Assembly (NCBI GenBank): GCA_951812315.1
Contig: CATOSA010000045.1
Span: 1-36,738, forward strand
Length of the DNA stretch: 36,738 nt
Direction: 5' to 3'
Source: an uncultured Burkholderiales bacterium
GTDB lineage: Bacteria; Pseudomonadota; Gammaproteobacteria; Burkholderiales; Eutrophovitaceae
The notes below the pieces were generated by a model, which saw only the letters and a program-made list of their open reading frames with translations, did no database searches and was not told the origin of the DNA. Positions 8,990 to 17,914 of this stretch are shown in pieces. Both the position numbers and the translations under genes were made by a program. The number at the start of each line of letters is the position of its first letter. Position 1 is the first letter of the stretch.

Positions 8990-9061
8990 GTTGTCCGAGG
9001 CGCGTTGTCCGAGCTGTGTTGTGCGAGCCGTGTTATACGAGCTATGCGTTACGCGAGCTGT
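8990..9061. repeat. Five degenerate 14-bp tandem repeats
   Basis: Successive units read GTTGTCCGAGGCGC, GTTGTCCGAGCTGT, GTTGTGCGAGCCGT, GTTATACGAGCTAT and a 16-bp GCGTTACGCGAGCTGT. They share the pattern GTTnTnCGAGCnnT. They lie just downstream of the desaturase stop. No reading frame with family resemblance covers them. Confidence 0.75.
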
Positions 9062-9100
9062 GCCAGATCTCGTGAAAACTGCCTCAGAGGCGCGATGCCG

Positions 9101-10243
9101 CTAGCCTCGGCGCGTTGACACCACTCGCGAAGCTGTTCTACCAGCTTGTTCTGTCGACGCGCTTGAGCGCGCCCACAGTTTGCTCAAATCGCGTTGCATG
9201 GAATAAACGGTTTGCAGCAAAGGGTCCATTTTCAGTACGGACTCAACGTTAATCGGATGACGTGTCTTCAGATCCCAGGTGTTGAAGCGTAACCAACGCC
9301 TGAAATTCAAGAGGCTGCGCGAATCGGGATCGCCATTGCCGGCATTGTTCTCCCGGTCTTTAAGCTTGAGCACCTCTTTCATGCAGACGTCACGAACGGT
9401 TCGCGTGTATCGGGCGAGCACGTAGTAGCGGTTTTGCACGAGTGCCTCTATCGTTTTCGTATCGCAAATTGTCTTTTCCGGATCGATGCGCGGCATTGTC
9501 GCGACGTGGCGCACCTTTGCGAGTCCGGATATTTCCATCAGGCGGATGTACATCCAGCCAATGTCGAATTCGAACCGGCGGCTGGAGAGCTTGGCTGACC
9601 TCGCGTACGCATGATGGTTGTTGTGCAACTCCTCACCGCCGATGAGAATGCCCCATGGCACGATGTTGGTGCTTGCTTCTTCGACCGGAAAGTTCCGGTA
9701 TCCTCAGTAGTGCCCGCCACCATTGATGACGCCCGCCGCCCAGAAGGGTATCCATATCATCTGCACCGCGAAGATCGCCGCGCCGGGTAGCAATCCGAAC
9801 AACAGGAGATTCACCAGCGCCATGAGCACGACGCCGCTCTTCGGGAACCGCGAATACAGATTTCTCTCCAGCCAGTCGTCCGGCGTGCCGCGGCCATACT
9901 TCGCCAGCGTTTCGCCGTTATGCGCCGCTTTTACATACAGGAACACGCCGAGGAGCAGCACCCGGCCAATGCCATACACCTGCGGACTGTGAGGATCTTC
10001 TGCAGTTTCGACTTTTGCATGATGCTTGCGGTGAACCGCGACCCATTCACGGGTAATCATTCCGGTGGTGAGCCATAGCCAGAAGCGGAAGAAATGACTG
10101 ATTGCCGGATGCAGGTCGAGTGCGCGGTGTGTCTGGTGGCGATGCAGAAAAATCGTGACTGCGATGATAGTGATGCGGGTGAGGGCCAGGGCGATGAGCG
10201 TATATGCCCACCACGGCAGATCGAATATTCCAGGATAGAACAC
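9101..10243 (-). pseudogene. Membrane acyl-CoA/acyl-lipid desaturase with in-frame TGA
   Basis: A 380-codon membrane fatty acid desaturase that would introduce a double bond using a di-iron centre and oxygen. All three histidine boxes are present: HRHQTH (residues 34-39), HRKHH (71-75) and HNNHH (207-211). GTG at 10243 with GGAGA upstream gives the family N-terminus. At codon 180 (9704-9706) a TGA stands where the family has Trp in GHYWGYRNF; the same frame continues with GYRNFPVEEASTNIVPWGIL, so this is a nonsense change and not a frameshift. The third histidine box lies after the stop, so the truncated protein would be inactive. The residue before the box, GGGHY, is also atypical. Confidence 0.9.
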
Positions 10244-10307
10244 GGTTTCTCCATTTACGGCGCTTGCGCCAATGATCTAATACTCACCCAATTTGGGCAT
10301 GTCTGCA

Positions 10308-10321
10308 TTGACTTGCGTCAA
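10308..10321. promoter_or_regulatory. FNR/FixK-like dyad upstream of the desaturase
   Basis: TTGACTTGCGTCAA is a perfect dyad with the TTGAy-N4-rTCAA layout of FNR/Anr/FixK boxes, differing from the TTGAT-N4-ATCAA consensus at one base per half. It lies 65 bp upstream of the desaturase start. Oxygen-responsive control of an oxygen-using desaturase is plausible but inferred. Confidence 0.4.
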
Positions 10322-10330
10322 GCGACTGTA

Positions 10331-10402
10331 ACAAGGCGCGCGGCGAAATGTGCGCAACCCGCCGTAGCGCCATGCACCGATGTATTGTTCGCCGGGCGCT
10401 AG
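10331..10402 (+). repeat. Dispersed repeat, partial copy C
   Basis: The stretch from ACAAGGCGCG to ATTGTTCGCCGGGCGCTAG matches the core of the repeats near 31770-31841 and 34785-34860. The end motif TTGAGAA...CCTATAC is missing, so only about 70 bp of the element remain. Confidence 0.65.
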
Positions 10403-10415
10403 CAATCAACCTTAT

Positions 10416-11899
10416 TCACAGGCATCGCGCTTTTTTCTTGTCCCGGCGTAGCCACCCCATCATTACGAGCGCAGCCAGCACGCTTGCGATGACACGATGG
10501 TCAGTCAGGCGGCCGACACCCCAGGAGGACTTCGCACTCTGGATGTCCCACGTCGTCTTGATCGGACGCATGCGCTTCATCGCCTCTTTGCGTCCCCGGT
10601 GGCGGTCCCGCTCCTCAGCCTCCAGTCCAAGCTGCGTCACCACCTGCCTGAGGATCTGCTTGCCATACGCATCTCCGCTATCGGCTGCTTCGCGCAACAG
10701 GGCAACACCTCTGCTCTGATCCCTCGTGATACCCTCGAAACCATTAATGAGCACTTGCCCCAGATGGATCTTCGTATTCACATTCCCGAGACTGATTGCG
10801 TGCTCGAGATCGGTGACCGCACCTGGCGTGTCGCCTCGGATACTCCGCTCGAAACCTCTCCGTAGGTACAATTCTCCATCACCCGGATTGCGCAGGATAT
10901 ACGCGTTCAGGATTGGCTCCACCCGGGAATCTCCACTACAAAAACTGGCGATCCAGACAACGATTGACGCGCAGTAATCGCTCTCACCGGTGTTCTTCAA
11001 AGACCTCTGTAAATCGGTCAAGGCATCATCAAGATTTTCCAGGGTGGCGTTCGCACTCGCTCGCAGGCATAGCAGATAGGTCGATTCCCGTCGGGCCAGC
11101 GCTTCCGACGCTATCGCTCTTGCCTGTGCATATTGTTTATTTTCAATCAACTTGCCGGCACGATCTGCAGCAATCATGTTCCGTAGCCCGGTTGCCTCAT
11201 CTCCCGGCCCGTAGATAGCCTCACTCTCGCGCGCAAACTGTTCCATCTTCTCGTAGCTGCCCCCCCAGCGCGGCAACAGGCTGCGCATATAGCTCGAGCG
11301 TGCAACATAGCTGCGGGGTGCGTAGGCCATCGCTTGATTGAACAAGTCCTCGCGTTCCTGTGGACTCCCTGACGCTAAAGCAATCCTTTGAAGAGAAACA
11401 TGACTGAGCACCGGCTTGGCCGTCATGCTCAAAGACGCAACGAGGTCTTGTCTTGCGCGCTCAAACTAGGCCCGCATCTTTCGAAACTGTGACTCACTGG
11501 TTTCGCTTGCGTATTTGGCGCCCCGCGCATCGACCCCCCCGATAGACGTAGAACATTCCGCGCGCCAGATGCGCCGCATACGAATCCGGCTTCTGCGTCA
11601 CCCAGGCGGCTATCGTATTCCTCAGGATGCATAGCCCCGAACGTTGTCACCCAGTAAAAATAGTCACCCAGATCCATATCGGACAACTCCCCCGACTCGT
11701 AGCGGTGCTGTATCGCATTCAATCTACTGTCAAGCTGATCGAATTCCCCGCGATCGAACAGCAGGATCAGGTCGTTGCGTTTGGCTTCGAGTTCATCGAA
11801 GGCCGGGTCCTGGCCCATGGCGGGGCTAATCGGGATAAGCGCGGATAACAGTAGTAGCAGGGCCGCTACCCCCGGCAAAAAATGCGAAACCCGCCTCAT
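10416..11899 (-). pseudogene. DUF4034-type repeat protein, two frameshifts and one stop
   Basis: The gene starts at ATG 11899, overlapping the M48 stop by ATGA, with a signal peptide (GVAALLLLLSALIPISPAMG). Family features then appear in three frames: FDRGEFDQLDSRLNAIQHRYE; AAWVTQKPDSYAAHLARGMF after a frame change near 11610-11620; then GVDARGAKYASETSESQFR after a seven-C run at 11534-11540 that is one base too long. An in-frame TAG at 11466-11468 replaces an aromatic codon before FERARQDLVASL. The remainder (from 11432 down) contains TPR/SEL1-like helices (SYVARSSYMRSLLPRWGGS; ALLREAADSGDAYGKQ) and a C-terminal hydrophobic anchor. I identify DUF4034 from the SYAAHLARG and LEPRWGGSY-like blocks. 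The function is unknown. Confidence 0.75.
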
Positions 11900-12960
11900 T
11901 GCTCCACTCCCTGCGACTGCTCAAACTTGCGCGCTGCATCATGCGCACGCGCGATGCGATCATCCGATGGCGGATGACTGGACATAAAACCCCACGCTTC
12001 GCCCAATTCGGATTCGCCGTCAACAGGCTGTTCCTCGACCATTCTCTGCATCATGTCAGCGAAGTGTTGAGGGGAAATTTCGTATTGCCTCATCAGTTCG
12101 AACGCATAGCTGTCTGCTTCGGTTTCGAACTCACGGGAGAACTCCAGGCTTGTAAGTAAAGTCGGCAACCCCACAACAGCCACACCGAGCGAGGCTGCAT
12201 CCGCAGTCACCGCCGAAGCCACGACTGCGATTGCGGAATCCTGCAGAATATGTCGAACCGCGTGTCGCTTTTCTATATGCCCGATCTCGTGCGCCAGGAT
12301 TGCAAGCACATCCTCATCACTATCAGCCAACTCAATCAAATCGTCGGTAATGACAATCGTGCCTCCCGGAAAGGCAATCGCGTTCGCGCCAAGGTAATCG
12401 CTCGAGCGAAAGCCCAGCCGATAGTGTTCACTCGCAGGTAAACCTTTCAGCATTTCGTCGAACCGGTAAAGCAGTCGCCCCTGGGTATCTTTATCGATCT
12501 TGCTGTGCGTCAACACAAGGTTCGAGTCCATCCAGTCCACTGCATCTTCACCCAGCGCTTTCTCGGTTTCGAACGGAATGCGCGCGGCAACGCGCTCAGC
12601 GGCAACGGGCAGCACGTACACATATACTGAGGCAACAATGGCGACGATCAGCGCGAGCGCCACACCGGCAACGGGCCACCGTCGCTCCAGCCAGGCAACG
12701 AAGCCTTCGCTCGGCACTTCTTGTGGCAAACAGTCCAGCGCAGGATCGTCTGCACATTGGAACTGCCCGCCGTCCGGAAGCTCGACGAAGCGGGTTGCGA
12801 CCCCGGTACGTGGTGAAACACGCACAGCGTCAGCATCAAAACGTTCGGATACTTCGGCACCAATCAGCGAAATGTTTTTTCCAGCGACCATCAATGTCGC
12901 GTCCGACCCAATGGGAACGTGTCCGTCGTAGAAAATCCTCTGCAACGTCAGCGCACTCAC
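11896..12960 (-). CDS. M48-family membrane metalloprotease
   Basis: A 354-residue zinc protease of family M48. After an unusual N-terminal domain of about 90 residues, one membrane segment (WPVAGVALALIVAIVASVYV, about 95-114) leads to the catalytic domain with HEIGH at 224-228 and the third zinc ligand in EFETEADSYA (about 277-286). The C-terminal SSHPPSDDRIA is the standard M48 end. It starts at GTG 12960, which overlaps the stop of the DUF898 gene by GTGA, and ends overlapping the start of the DUF4034 gene, so the three are translationally coupled. It is likely a periplasmic protease anchored in the inner membrane, in the BepA/LoiP-like group. Confidence 0.9.
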   Translation of the reverse strand: MSALTLQRIFYDGHVPIGSDATLMVAGKNISLIGAEVSERFDADAVRVSPRTGVATRFVELPDGGQFQCADDPALDCLPQEVPSEGFVAWLERRWPVAGVALALIVAIVASVYVYVLPVAAERVAARIPFETEKALGEDAVDWMDSNLVLTHSKIDKDTQGRLLYRFDEMLKGLPASEHYRLGFRSSDYLGANAIAFPGGTIVITDDLIELADSDEDVLAILAHEIGHIEKRHAVRHILQDSAIAVVASAVTADAASLGVAVVGLPTLLTSLEFSREFETEADSYAFELMRQYEISPQHFADMMQRMVEEQPVDGESELGEAWGFMSSHPPSDDRIARAHDAARKFEQSQGVEQ

Positions 12961-14054
12961 AGAGAGAACTCCAGTTCAAACATCTCACCGACCTCCGAAC
13001 CGGTAGCACTTATGGAGCTGGATGGACTACCCCGGAAGTTCAGTAGCTCACCTTCCATCGACACGGCAATATTTTCGGCGCGATAACGCATCGTGCGAAT
13101 CACAGCCCATGGGATCAACAATCCGAGAGAAACGAGAATGCCGATCGCATTCGTTAAATATAAGGCAAACAGTTTCCAGGTTTTAAGCGTTGAACGGAAG
13201 CTAACGTTATCGAAGGTCGAACTGTTCCACATCAAGTTCCCTGTGTTGGCTCGCACGTAGGCGTAGGCAACCGCGTAAAAGAAATATATGGGCACGACCA
13301 ATGCAACCAGCAGCGTCTCTGAACTTGTTCTCAGTAACATGAATCCCAGGGTGGTAACTACGCCACCGGCTGCGATAATTAATCCCGACACAAAATAGAT
13401 CTTGAAATATTGCCAACCGGTCGCTGAAAAGCTTGCACGGCATCCGCCAAACGAAGTATTCGTAATGAGAAATCGCCTCACACGAGCGATCCACCAAGGG
13501 AACAGCAATCCCGCCACCATCCCGGCGACGCCCAGTATCCTGTTATCACCCCACCACTCGAACATGGTGCCAACGACGAGGAAAGGGATACCACCAAGCC
13601 AATAGATTGCCTCCACTGCGCTCGCATAGCCGCCGTGGAAGCTCAAGGTCATGTTCCGAAATCCGGTGTAACGTGCCCTGAACGCCGCTGAACGCGCGAC
13701 CACCCAAGGCACAAGCACGACAAGGGCGGCAATCACATACGGCACGATGTCCGGTGCGACATACTGCGCAGCGTAGTAGATCAGGAACAGAGCCGCAGCG
13801 AACAACCGGCCCTTGAGAATGGGCAGTGGCTGTGCGCCATACTGCAATGGTGTCCCGTCAATGATCGTATGCGAATAGAAGTACCGCTGTTTCCGAACTT
13901 TGGCCCAGGCGGAAAACACTCCAATCGTCAGTAGTGTCAAACACAGATTGACGACCCAGATACGGAAGTACTCGCGCGCTTCCCCGGCGAACTTGATCTG
14001 AAACTCTTGTTTATCCAGTGAAGCCTGACCCGCGTCTGTTAACCCAGCGCTCAT
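12957..14054 (-). CDS. YjgN family membrane protein (DUF898)
   Basis: A 365-residue protein of the YjgN/DUF898 family. The N-terminal FQIKFAGEAREYFRIWVVN followed by LCLTLLTIGVFSAWAKVRKQ is the family signature, and several membrane spans alternate with the repeated WAKVRKQRYFYSHT and FRARYTGFRNMTLSF-type blocks. ATG at 14054 (MSAGLTDAGQ) is preferred to the longer frame from 14120, whose first 22 residues do not fit. It overlaps the M48 gene by GTGA, an arrangement seen repeatedly for DUF898-M48 pairs. The function of the family is not established; the context suggests membrane or envelope quality control. Confidence 0.88.
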   Translation of the reverse strand: MSAGLTDAGQASLDKQEFQIKFAGEAREYFRIWVVNLCLTLLTIGVFSAWAKVRKQRYFYSHTIIDGTPLQYGAQPLPILKGRLFAAALFLIYYAAQYVAPDIVPYVIAALVVLVPWVVARSAAFRARYTGFRNMTLSFHGGYASAVEAIYWLGGIPFLVVGTMFEWWGDNRILGVAGMVAGLLFPWWIARVRRFLITNTSFGGCRASFSATGWQYFKIYFVSGLIIAAGGVVTTLGFMLLRTSSETLLVALVVPIYFFYAVAYAYVRANTGNLMWNSSTFDNVSFRSTLKTWKLFALYLTNAIGILVSLGLLIPWAVIRTMRYRAENIAVSMEGELLNFRGSPSSSISATGSEVGEMFELEFSL

Positions 14055-14555
14055 GGTCTTTCCGTGGACGTCGACGATGTCCAATAAGCAATTGGCATGC
14101 CCCTGAAAAGACGCACCCAAGGGGTCAGTCGTGGGCCTATAACAATATGATTATTTGCTGGAATACTGAAAATTCGTTCGCTTTTCTGGCGTCCATTTCG
14201 CCCCTTGAAGTACAAAACCCGCCGACGGCAATCAATCGCACTCGAAACTGGTGGCTATCTCGCAGTCGGCCCGATGCCGAGCATGACAATGTCACAACGA
14301 GAAGCACGTTCCCCTTTCCTGAGGCGCCGACAACCGCAGCCACTGAGGCTGGGACAGTGCGCCCATTTGATGCGGAACGAGCACGACGGTCCTGCTGGTA
14401 AGCAATGGCAGGGCAAGTATTCCGGAACCGGAAGGGAGGGATCGGACATGGCAGCAAGCCGTCAACACTGATAGCCGGTGCGAGGGCAGGTTGCACACGC
14501 TGCGAATACCGATGCACGAACACCTGCCCAGCAGCGCGGTGGCTACCAGGCCAGA
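14055..14555. other. Gap without recognisable gene
   Basis: This 500-bp stretch upstream of the DUF898 operon has only short frames with no family resemblance on either strand. It must hold the promoter of the operon, but no strong boxes stand out. Confidence 0.5.
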
Positions 14556-14836
14556 CGCCGCCTGCGTTTAGCTAGCGCGTTTCACGCAACGCCACCCGTT
14601 TGATGACGTTTACCCGGATGCCATGGGCATGATGCCCGGGCAGGCAGTGGCATTGCTCGATGGGTGCGCAAGTGTGGGGCGGCGGCGCTAACGCAGCGCG
14701 GAGCATAAGGTGAGGAGGGCCAAACAGTCTCAATTTGCGCTGTGCCACACGGCGTATTAGCGTGTGCTGGTGCATTTTTTTTGGTCAGGCACTTGACCGG
14801 GGATAGATTGAGAACGCCGCTTATACCTCCTATACC
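14556..14836 (+). repeat. Dispersed repeat, diverged copy D
   Basis: The right end TTGAGAACGCCGC followed by TTATACCTCCTATAC (14808-14835) matches the ends of the copies near 31853 and 34874. The interior is recognisably related but diverged (ATGCCCGGGCAGG; CAATTTGCG). On the minus strand a short frame reads CLPGHHAHGIR, echoing AHGIRRDEIHLEEKFG in copy A. The left boundary is approximate. Confidence 0.55.
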
Positions 14837-14991
14837 CGGCATGATCGAGCCGGTGGACGGCGAGCGTGCCGCGCTTGTTGCTGCAAACAGTTTGACAAGG
14901 CAAAAGTCGGTACGTGATTTGTGACGTATTTGCCGCGTGTCATGTTCAAACCGCGCTGCGGAACAAACTTAACTGCTTGGCACCAACGCGG

Positions 14992-15007
14992 TGGCACAGC
15001 GATTGCG
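14992..15007 (+). promoter_or_regulatory. Sigma-54 (-24/-12) promoter of the guanidine operon
   Basis: TGGCAC-AGCGA-TTGCG matches the RpoN consensus TGGCAC-N5-TTGCA with the invariant GG (14993-14994) and GC (15005-15006) exactly ten bases apart. Transcription would start near 15018, just before the leader hairpin and the riboswitch. An overlapping dyad, GGCACC-AACGC-GGTGGC at 14979-14995, resembles an NtrC half-site pair, although NtrC sites usually lie further upstream. Sigma-54 control fits a nitrogen-scavenging operon. Confidence 0.65.
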
Positions 15008-15019
15008 AAGTGTTTGATA

Positions 15020-15050
15020 GATAGGAGCGATGCGTGCATCGCGTCCTATC
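15020..15050 (+). other. Leader hairpin before the riboswitch
   Basis: GATAGGA-GCGATG pairs with CATCGC-(G)-TCCTATC around the loop CGTG, giving a 13-bp stem with one bulged G. It would form the very 5' end of the transcript if the sigma-54 promoter is used. No T run follows, so it is not a terminator. Confidence 0.6.
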
Positions 15051-15054
15051 GTTG

Positions 15055-15152
15055 TTGGCTAGGGTTCCGGGTTCGTAAAGCGCCGTCTGGTCCGAGAGCT
15101 GACGGTCCTGCCTTCATGCAGGACTCCACGGAGGGATAAAAACCCGGGAGGC
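15055..15152 (+). ncRNA. Guanidine-I riboswitch (ykkC class) aptamer
   Basis: The conserved ykkC blocks occur in order: CTAGGGTTCCG (15059-15069), CTGGTCCGAGAG, and CACGGAGGGATAAAA followed by CCCGGGAG (15128-15150). Variable stems between them pair well (GACGGTCCTGC with GCAGGACT-type loop). Subtype 1 binds free guanidinium and switches on guanidine export or degradation genes. The downstream transporter, carboxyguanidine deiminase and carboxylase genes match that ligand, which argues against the ppGpp or PRPP subtypes. Confidence 0.92.
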
Positions 15153-15187
15153 CGAGCACATGCGTTCGCCCTCTCGTATGGTTTTTT
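15145..15187 (+). terminator. Riboswitch expression platform (conditional terminator)
   Basis: CGGGAGG (15145-15151), which is the 3' strand of the aptamer closing stem, can alternatively pair with CCCTCTCG (15169-15176), followed by TTTTTT at 15182-15187. With guanidine bound the strand is held in the aptamer and transcription continues; without ligand the terminator forms. This is the usual transcriptional ON arrangement, here inferred from pairing by eye. Confidence 0.65.
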
Positions 15188-15223
15188 AAATTGTGTCGAA
15201 CCCTCTGATTAGGAGTGCTGCTC

Positions 15224-16203
15224 ATGAAAACGCCTTTTTCCGCTTTGCGCACCGCCATGCTTGCGGTCGCTGTCGCCTTAGCTTCTCGTTGCCTGTCCAG
15301 GCCGAGGGCAAAGTCGGGCTCAGTGACTGGCCGGGTTGGGTCGCCTGGTATATCGCCGAAGAGAAGGGCTTGTTCAAAAAGTATGGTGCCGACGTCAAGC
15401 TGGTGTGGTTCCCGACATACACCGACTCGATTTCCGCCTTGTCTGCCGGACGACTGGACGCCAACTCGCAGACCTGGTCGGACACCATGGCACCGCTCGC
15501 CATGGGGTGCCGATCAAGGCAATCCTGGTAAATGACAACTCCGCCGGCAACGACGCGCTGATGGTCAGTCCGACGATCAAAGGGTTCAAGGATCTCAAAG
15601 GCAAGACAATCGCACTCGAAGAATTCAGCATTTCGCATTTCGTGCTCGTCACCGCGTTGGCGAAAAACGGCATGTCGCAAAGCGACGTAAATGTGGTGAA
15701 CCTAACCAGGAGATGCGGCTGCGGCTTTCATGGCTGGGCGAGTCGATGCTGCGGTGGTGTGGAACCCGTGGATCAACCAGATTCAGATGAGCGGCAAAGG
15801 CAAGGCGCTGTTCACATCGAAAGACATGCCCGGTCTGGTACCCGATCTGCTGGTCGCGCAGGAGAAATCAATCCGCACCAAGCGCAAGGATTTCATCGGC
15901 ATGATCAAAGCCTGGTACGACGTCGAGAAATTCATCAGGACCAACCCCGACGAAGCAGCAAAAATCATGGCCAAGATCGTCGGCATGAAATCGGACGAAT
16001 ACCAGGTATTTCTCCCCGGAACACGCTTCTTTGACCAGCAAGCCAATCTGGAAGCACTCGGCCCGCCGACTGTTCCGCACTCGCTACTCAGTGTCGCGCC
16101 GAGCATTGCAAAATTCCTTGCGGACAACAAGCTGATGGAAGGCAAGCCTGATTTCGCGATGAGCATCGACGCATCCCTGGTGCGCGAAGCGGCCGGGAAG
16201 TAG
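15224..16203 (+). pseudogene. ABC transporter substrate-binding protein (guanidine operon), three frameshifts
   Basis: A periplasmic NitT/TauT-like binding protein, presumably for guanidine. ATG 15224 follows AGGAG and begins a signal peptide (LRTAMLAVAVALAS) that continues in another frame as SLPVQAEGKVGLSDWPGWVA. Frames change near 15285, near 15510 (a missing base gives APLA then GVPIKAIL) and near 15708 (VVNLT then GDAAAAFMAGRVDAAV). The final frame is open to 16203 and ends ASLVREAAGK. The joined product would be about 326 residues, normal for the family. Its TAG overlaps the permease GTG by one base. Three independent breaks in one gene indicate either a dead gene or local sequence errors. 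Confidence 0.85.
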
Positions 16204-17006
16204 TGAGCACCAGTCGCACCGCACGTCCGGGCGCATGGTCCATCCGCGGACCGATGGGCCAGCGTCAATACTGGATGCTGGCCGCAGCCGGACTGCTCAT
16301 TCCGTTTGCGAGCTGGTGGCTTCTTGCCAGCTCGGAAGTCATCCCAAAAGTATTTATGCCCGGTCCGCAGGATGTCTGGATGCGCGCGCTGAGCTGGCTC
16401 TATGAAGACGGTCTCGCTGCAGATGCGCTCATTTCGATCACCCGTGTCTTTGTCGGCTGGGGTCTGTCGCTGTTGATTGCACTGCCACTCGGATTGATGA
16501 TCGGCACCTACCGCCCGGTGCAGGCATTGCTCGAACCGCTCACCGATTTCATTCGCTATATGCCTGCAGTCGCATTCATACCGCTGGTCATGCTGTGGAT
16601 CGGCATCGATGAGCCCTCGAAGATCGCAATCATCTTTATCGGCACGTTTTTCCAGATGGTGTTAATGATGGCCGAAGACGTCAGGCGCGTACCCGCGGCG
16701 CAAATCGAATCAGCACAAACCCTCGGTGCGTCGCGCAGCGAGATTGTGAATCTGGTGCTGTTACCTTCGGCAAAACCGGCGCTGCTCGATACCATGCGCG
16801 TCACCATGGGCTGGGCGTGGACTTACCTCGTCGTTGCAGAACTCGTCGCCGCCAACTCCGGTCTGGGCTACTCAATCCTAAAGGCGCAGCGTTTCCTGCA
16901 GACCGACAAAATCTTCGCCGGCATCATCATCATCGGACTGATTACCGATCAACTGTTCCGGCTTGTACACCGAAGAGCATTTCCCTGGATGTATCGAAAA
17001 TCGTGA
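16203..17006 (+). CDS. ABC transporter permease (guanidine operon)
   Basis: A 267-residue inner-membrane permease of the SsuC/NitT type. Several membrane spans are visible, beginning with MLAAAGLLIPFASWWLLASS and continuing with FVGWGLSLLIALPLGLMIG. The EAA loop that contacts the ATPase reads AAQIESAQTLGASRSEIVNL with the following VLLPSAKPALL. GTG at 16203 overlaps the stop of the binding-protein gene, and the end overlaps the ATPase start by GTGA, so translation is coupled through the three genes. The frame is fully intact. The substrate is inferred from the riboswitch and downstream enzymes. Confidence 0.9.
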   Translation: MSTSRTARPGAWSIRGPMGQRQYWMLAAAGLLIPFASWWLLASSEVIPKVFMPGPQDVWMRALSWLYEDGLAADALISITRVFVGWGLSLLIALPLGLMIGTYRPVQALLEPLTDFIRYMPAVAFIPLVMLWIGIDEPSKIAIIFIGTFFQMVLMMAEDVRRVPAAQIESAQTLGASRSEIVNLVLLPSAKPALLDTMRVTMGWAWTYLVVAELVAANSGLGYSILKAQRFLQTDKIFAGIIIIGLITDQLFRLVHRRAFPWMYRKS

Positions 17007-17845
17007 GCGCTGAACCGAAAATACGCCTGCGCGGCGTTGAGAAAATATTTGGCGAAGGCGAGTCTGCCACTGTCGCACTGCAAAAGCTGGATCTCGACAT
17101 TCAGGCGTCGAGCTTCGTCACCCTGGTAGGTGCATCGGGATGCGGCAAGTCGACGCTGCTGCGCATCATCGGCGGCCTTGACTACCAGACTGGTGGTGAA
17201 GTCTTCGCCAACGGAAAACAGGTAACGGGCCCAGGTGTCGACCGTGCCGTAGTGTTCCAGCAGTACTCGCTGTTCCCCTGGCTCAGCGTCACTCAGAACA
17301 TCCGCTTTAGCCACCTGCTTAAAGCGGTCCGTGGCGACAGCACATCCACTGAGGTCGAAGCCGCTTCTGGACGCGCCGATGCGCTGCTCAATCTGATGGG
17401 GCTCGCGTCCGCAGCGAACTCTTACCCGAATCAACTGTCCGGTGGTATGCAGCAAAGAGTCGCAATCGCACGTGCGTTGATGCCACGCCCGCCGGTGCTG
17501 CTGATGGACGAACCGTTCGGTGCACTCGACACGCAGACCCGCGAAGTAATGCACGACCTCATCCTGCATGTCTTCAATCTTGAAAAAAGCACGATTGTGT
17601 TCGTTACCCACGACGTCGAGGAGGCGATCTATCTCGGCCAGCGTGTGGTGGTAATGGCGCCGAGGCCGGGTCGCATCGATTCCATCCACGAAGTAGCGCT
17701 TCCCGAAAAACGCACGCAGGACATGAAGCTCTCGCCCGAATTCATCGCAATGAAGCGCGACATCGTCGAGCGTATACGCGAGACGTCAGGAATGAAAACC
17801 GACTTCGAACTTCTGGAAAAACTGAGCAGACAGGCAAGTCTGTAA
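17003..17845 (+). CDS. ABC transporter ATPase (guanidine operon)
   Basis: A 280-residue cytoplasmic ATPase of the nitrate/sulfonate/taurine importer type that powers the permease encoded just upstream. Walker A GASGCGKST is at about 43-51, the Q loop in FQQYSLFPWL, the signature LSGGMQQR, Walker B VLLMDEPFGALD and the switch His in VFVTHDVEEA. The start is GTG 17003, embedded in the permease stop; longer upstream frames would read through the permease and are rejected. After the stop a 69-bp gap with a GGAGGAG ribosome site leads to the deiminase genes. Confidence 0.93.
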   Translation: MSAEPKIRLRGVEKIFGEGESATVALQKLDLDIQASSFVTLVGASGCGKSTLLRIIGGLDYQTGGEVFANGKQVTGPGVDRAVVFQQYSLFPWLSVTQNIRFSHLLKAVRGDSTSTEVEAASGRADALLNLMGLASAANSYPNQLSGGMQQRVAIARALMPRPPVLLMDEPFGALDTQTREVMHDLILHVFNLEKSTIVFVTHDVEEAIYLGQRVVVMAPRPGRIDSIHEVALPEKRTQDMKLSPEFIAMKRDIVERIRETSGMKTDFELLEKLSRQASL

Positions 17846-17914
17846 TCGGCTGGCAGGAACGTCAGCGAGAACATTCGGCCCGCAGCAACTGCTGGCCGAC
17901 AAGACGGAGGAGTA

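Noticed and set aside
9704..9706. TGA in the desaturase as a selenocysteine codon
   Set aside because: The family has Trp here (HYWGYRNF), desaturases are not selenoproteins, and no SECIS-like hairpin follows.
11534..11540. Programmed frameshift at the seven-C run in the DUF4034 gene
   Set aside because: The gene also has another frameshift and an in-frame stop, so a dead gene or sequence error is simpler.
14137..14523. Minus-strand 128-residue frame upstream of DUF898
   Set aside because: No motif, odd composition, and no matching start signal; treated as non-coding.
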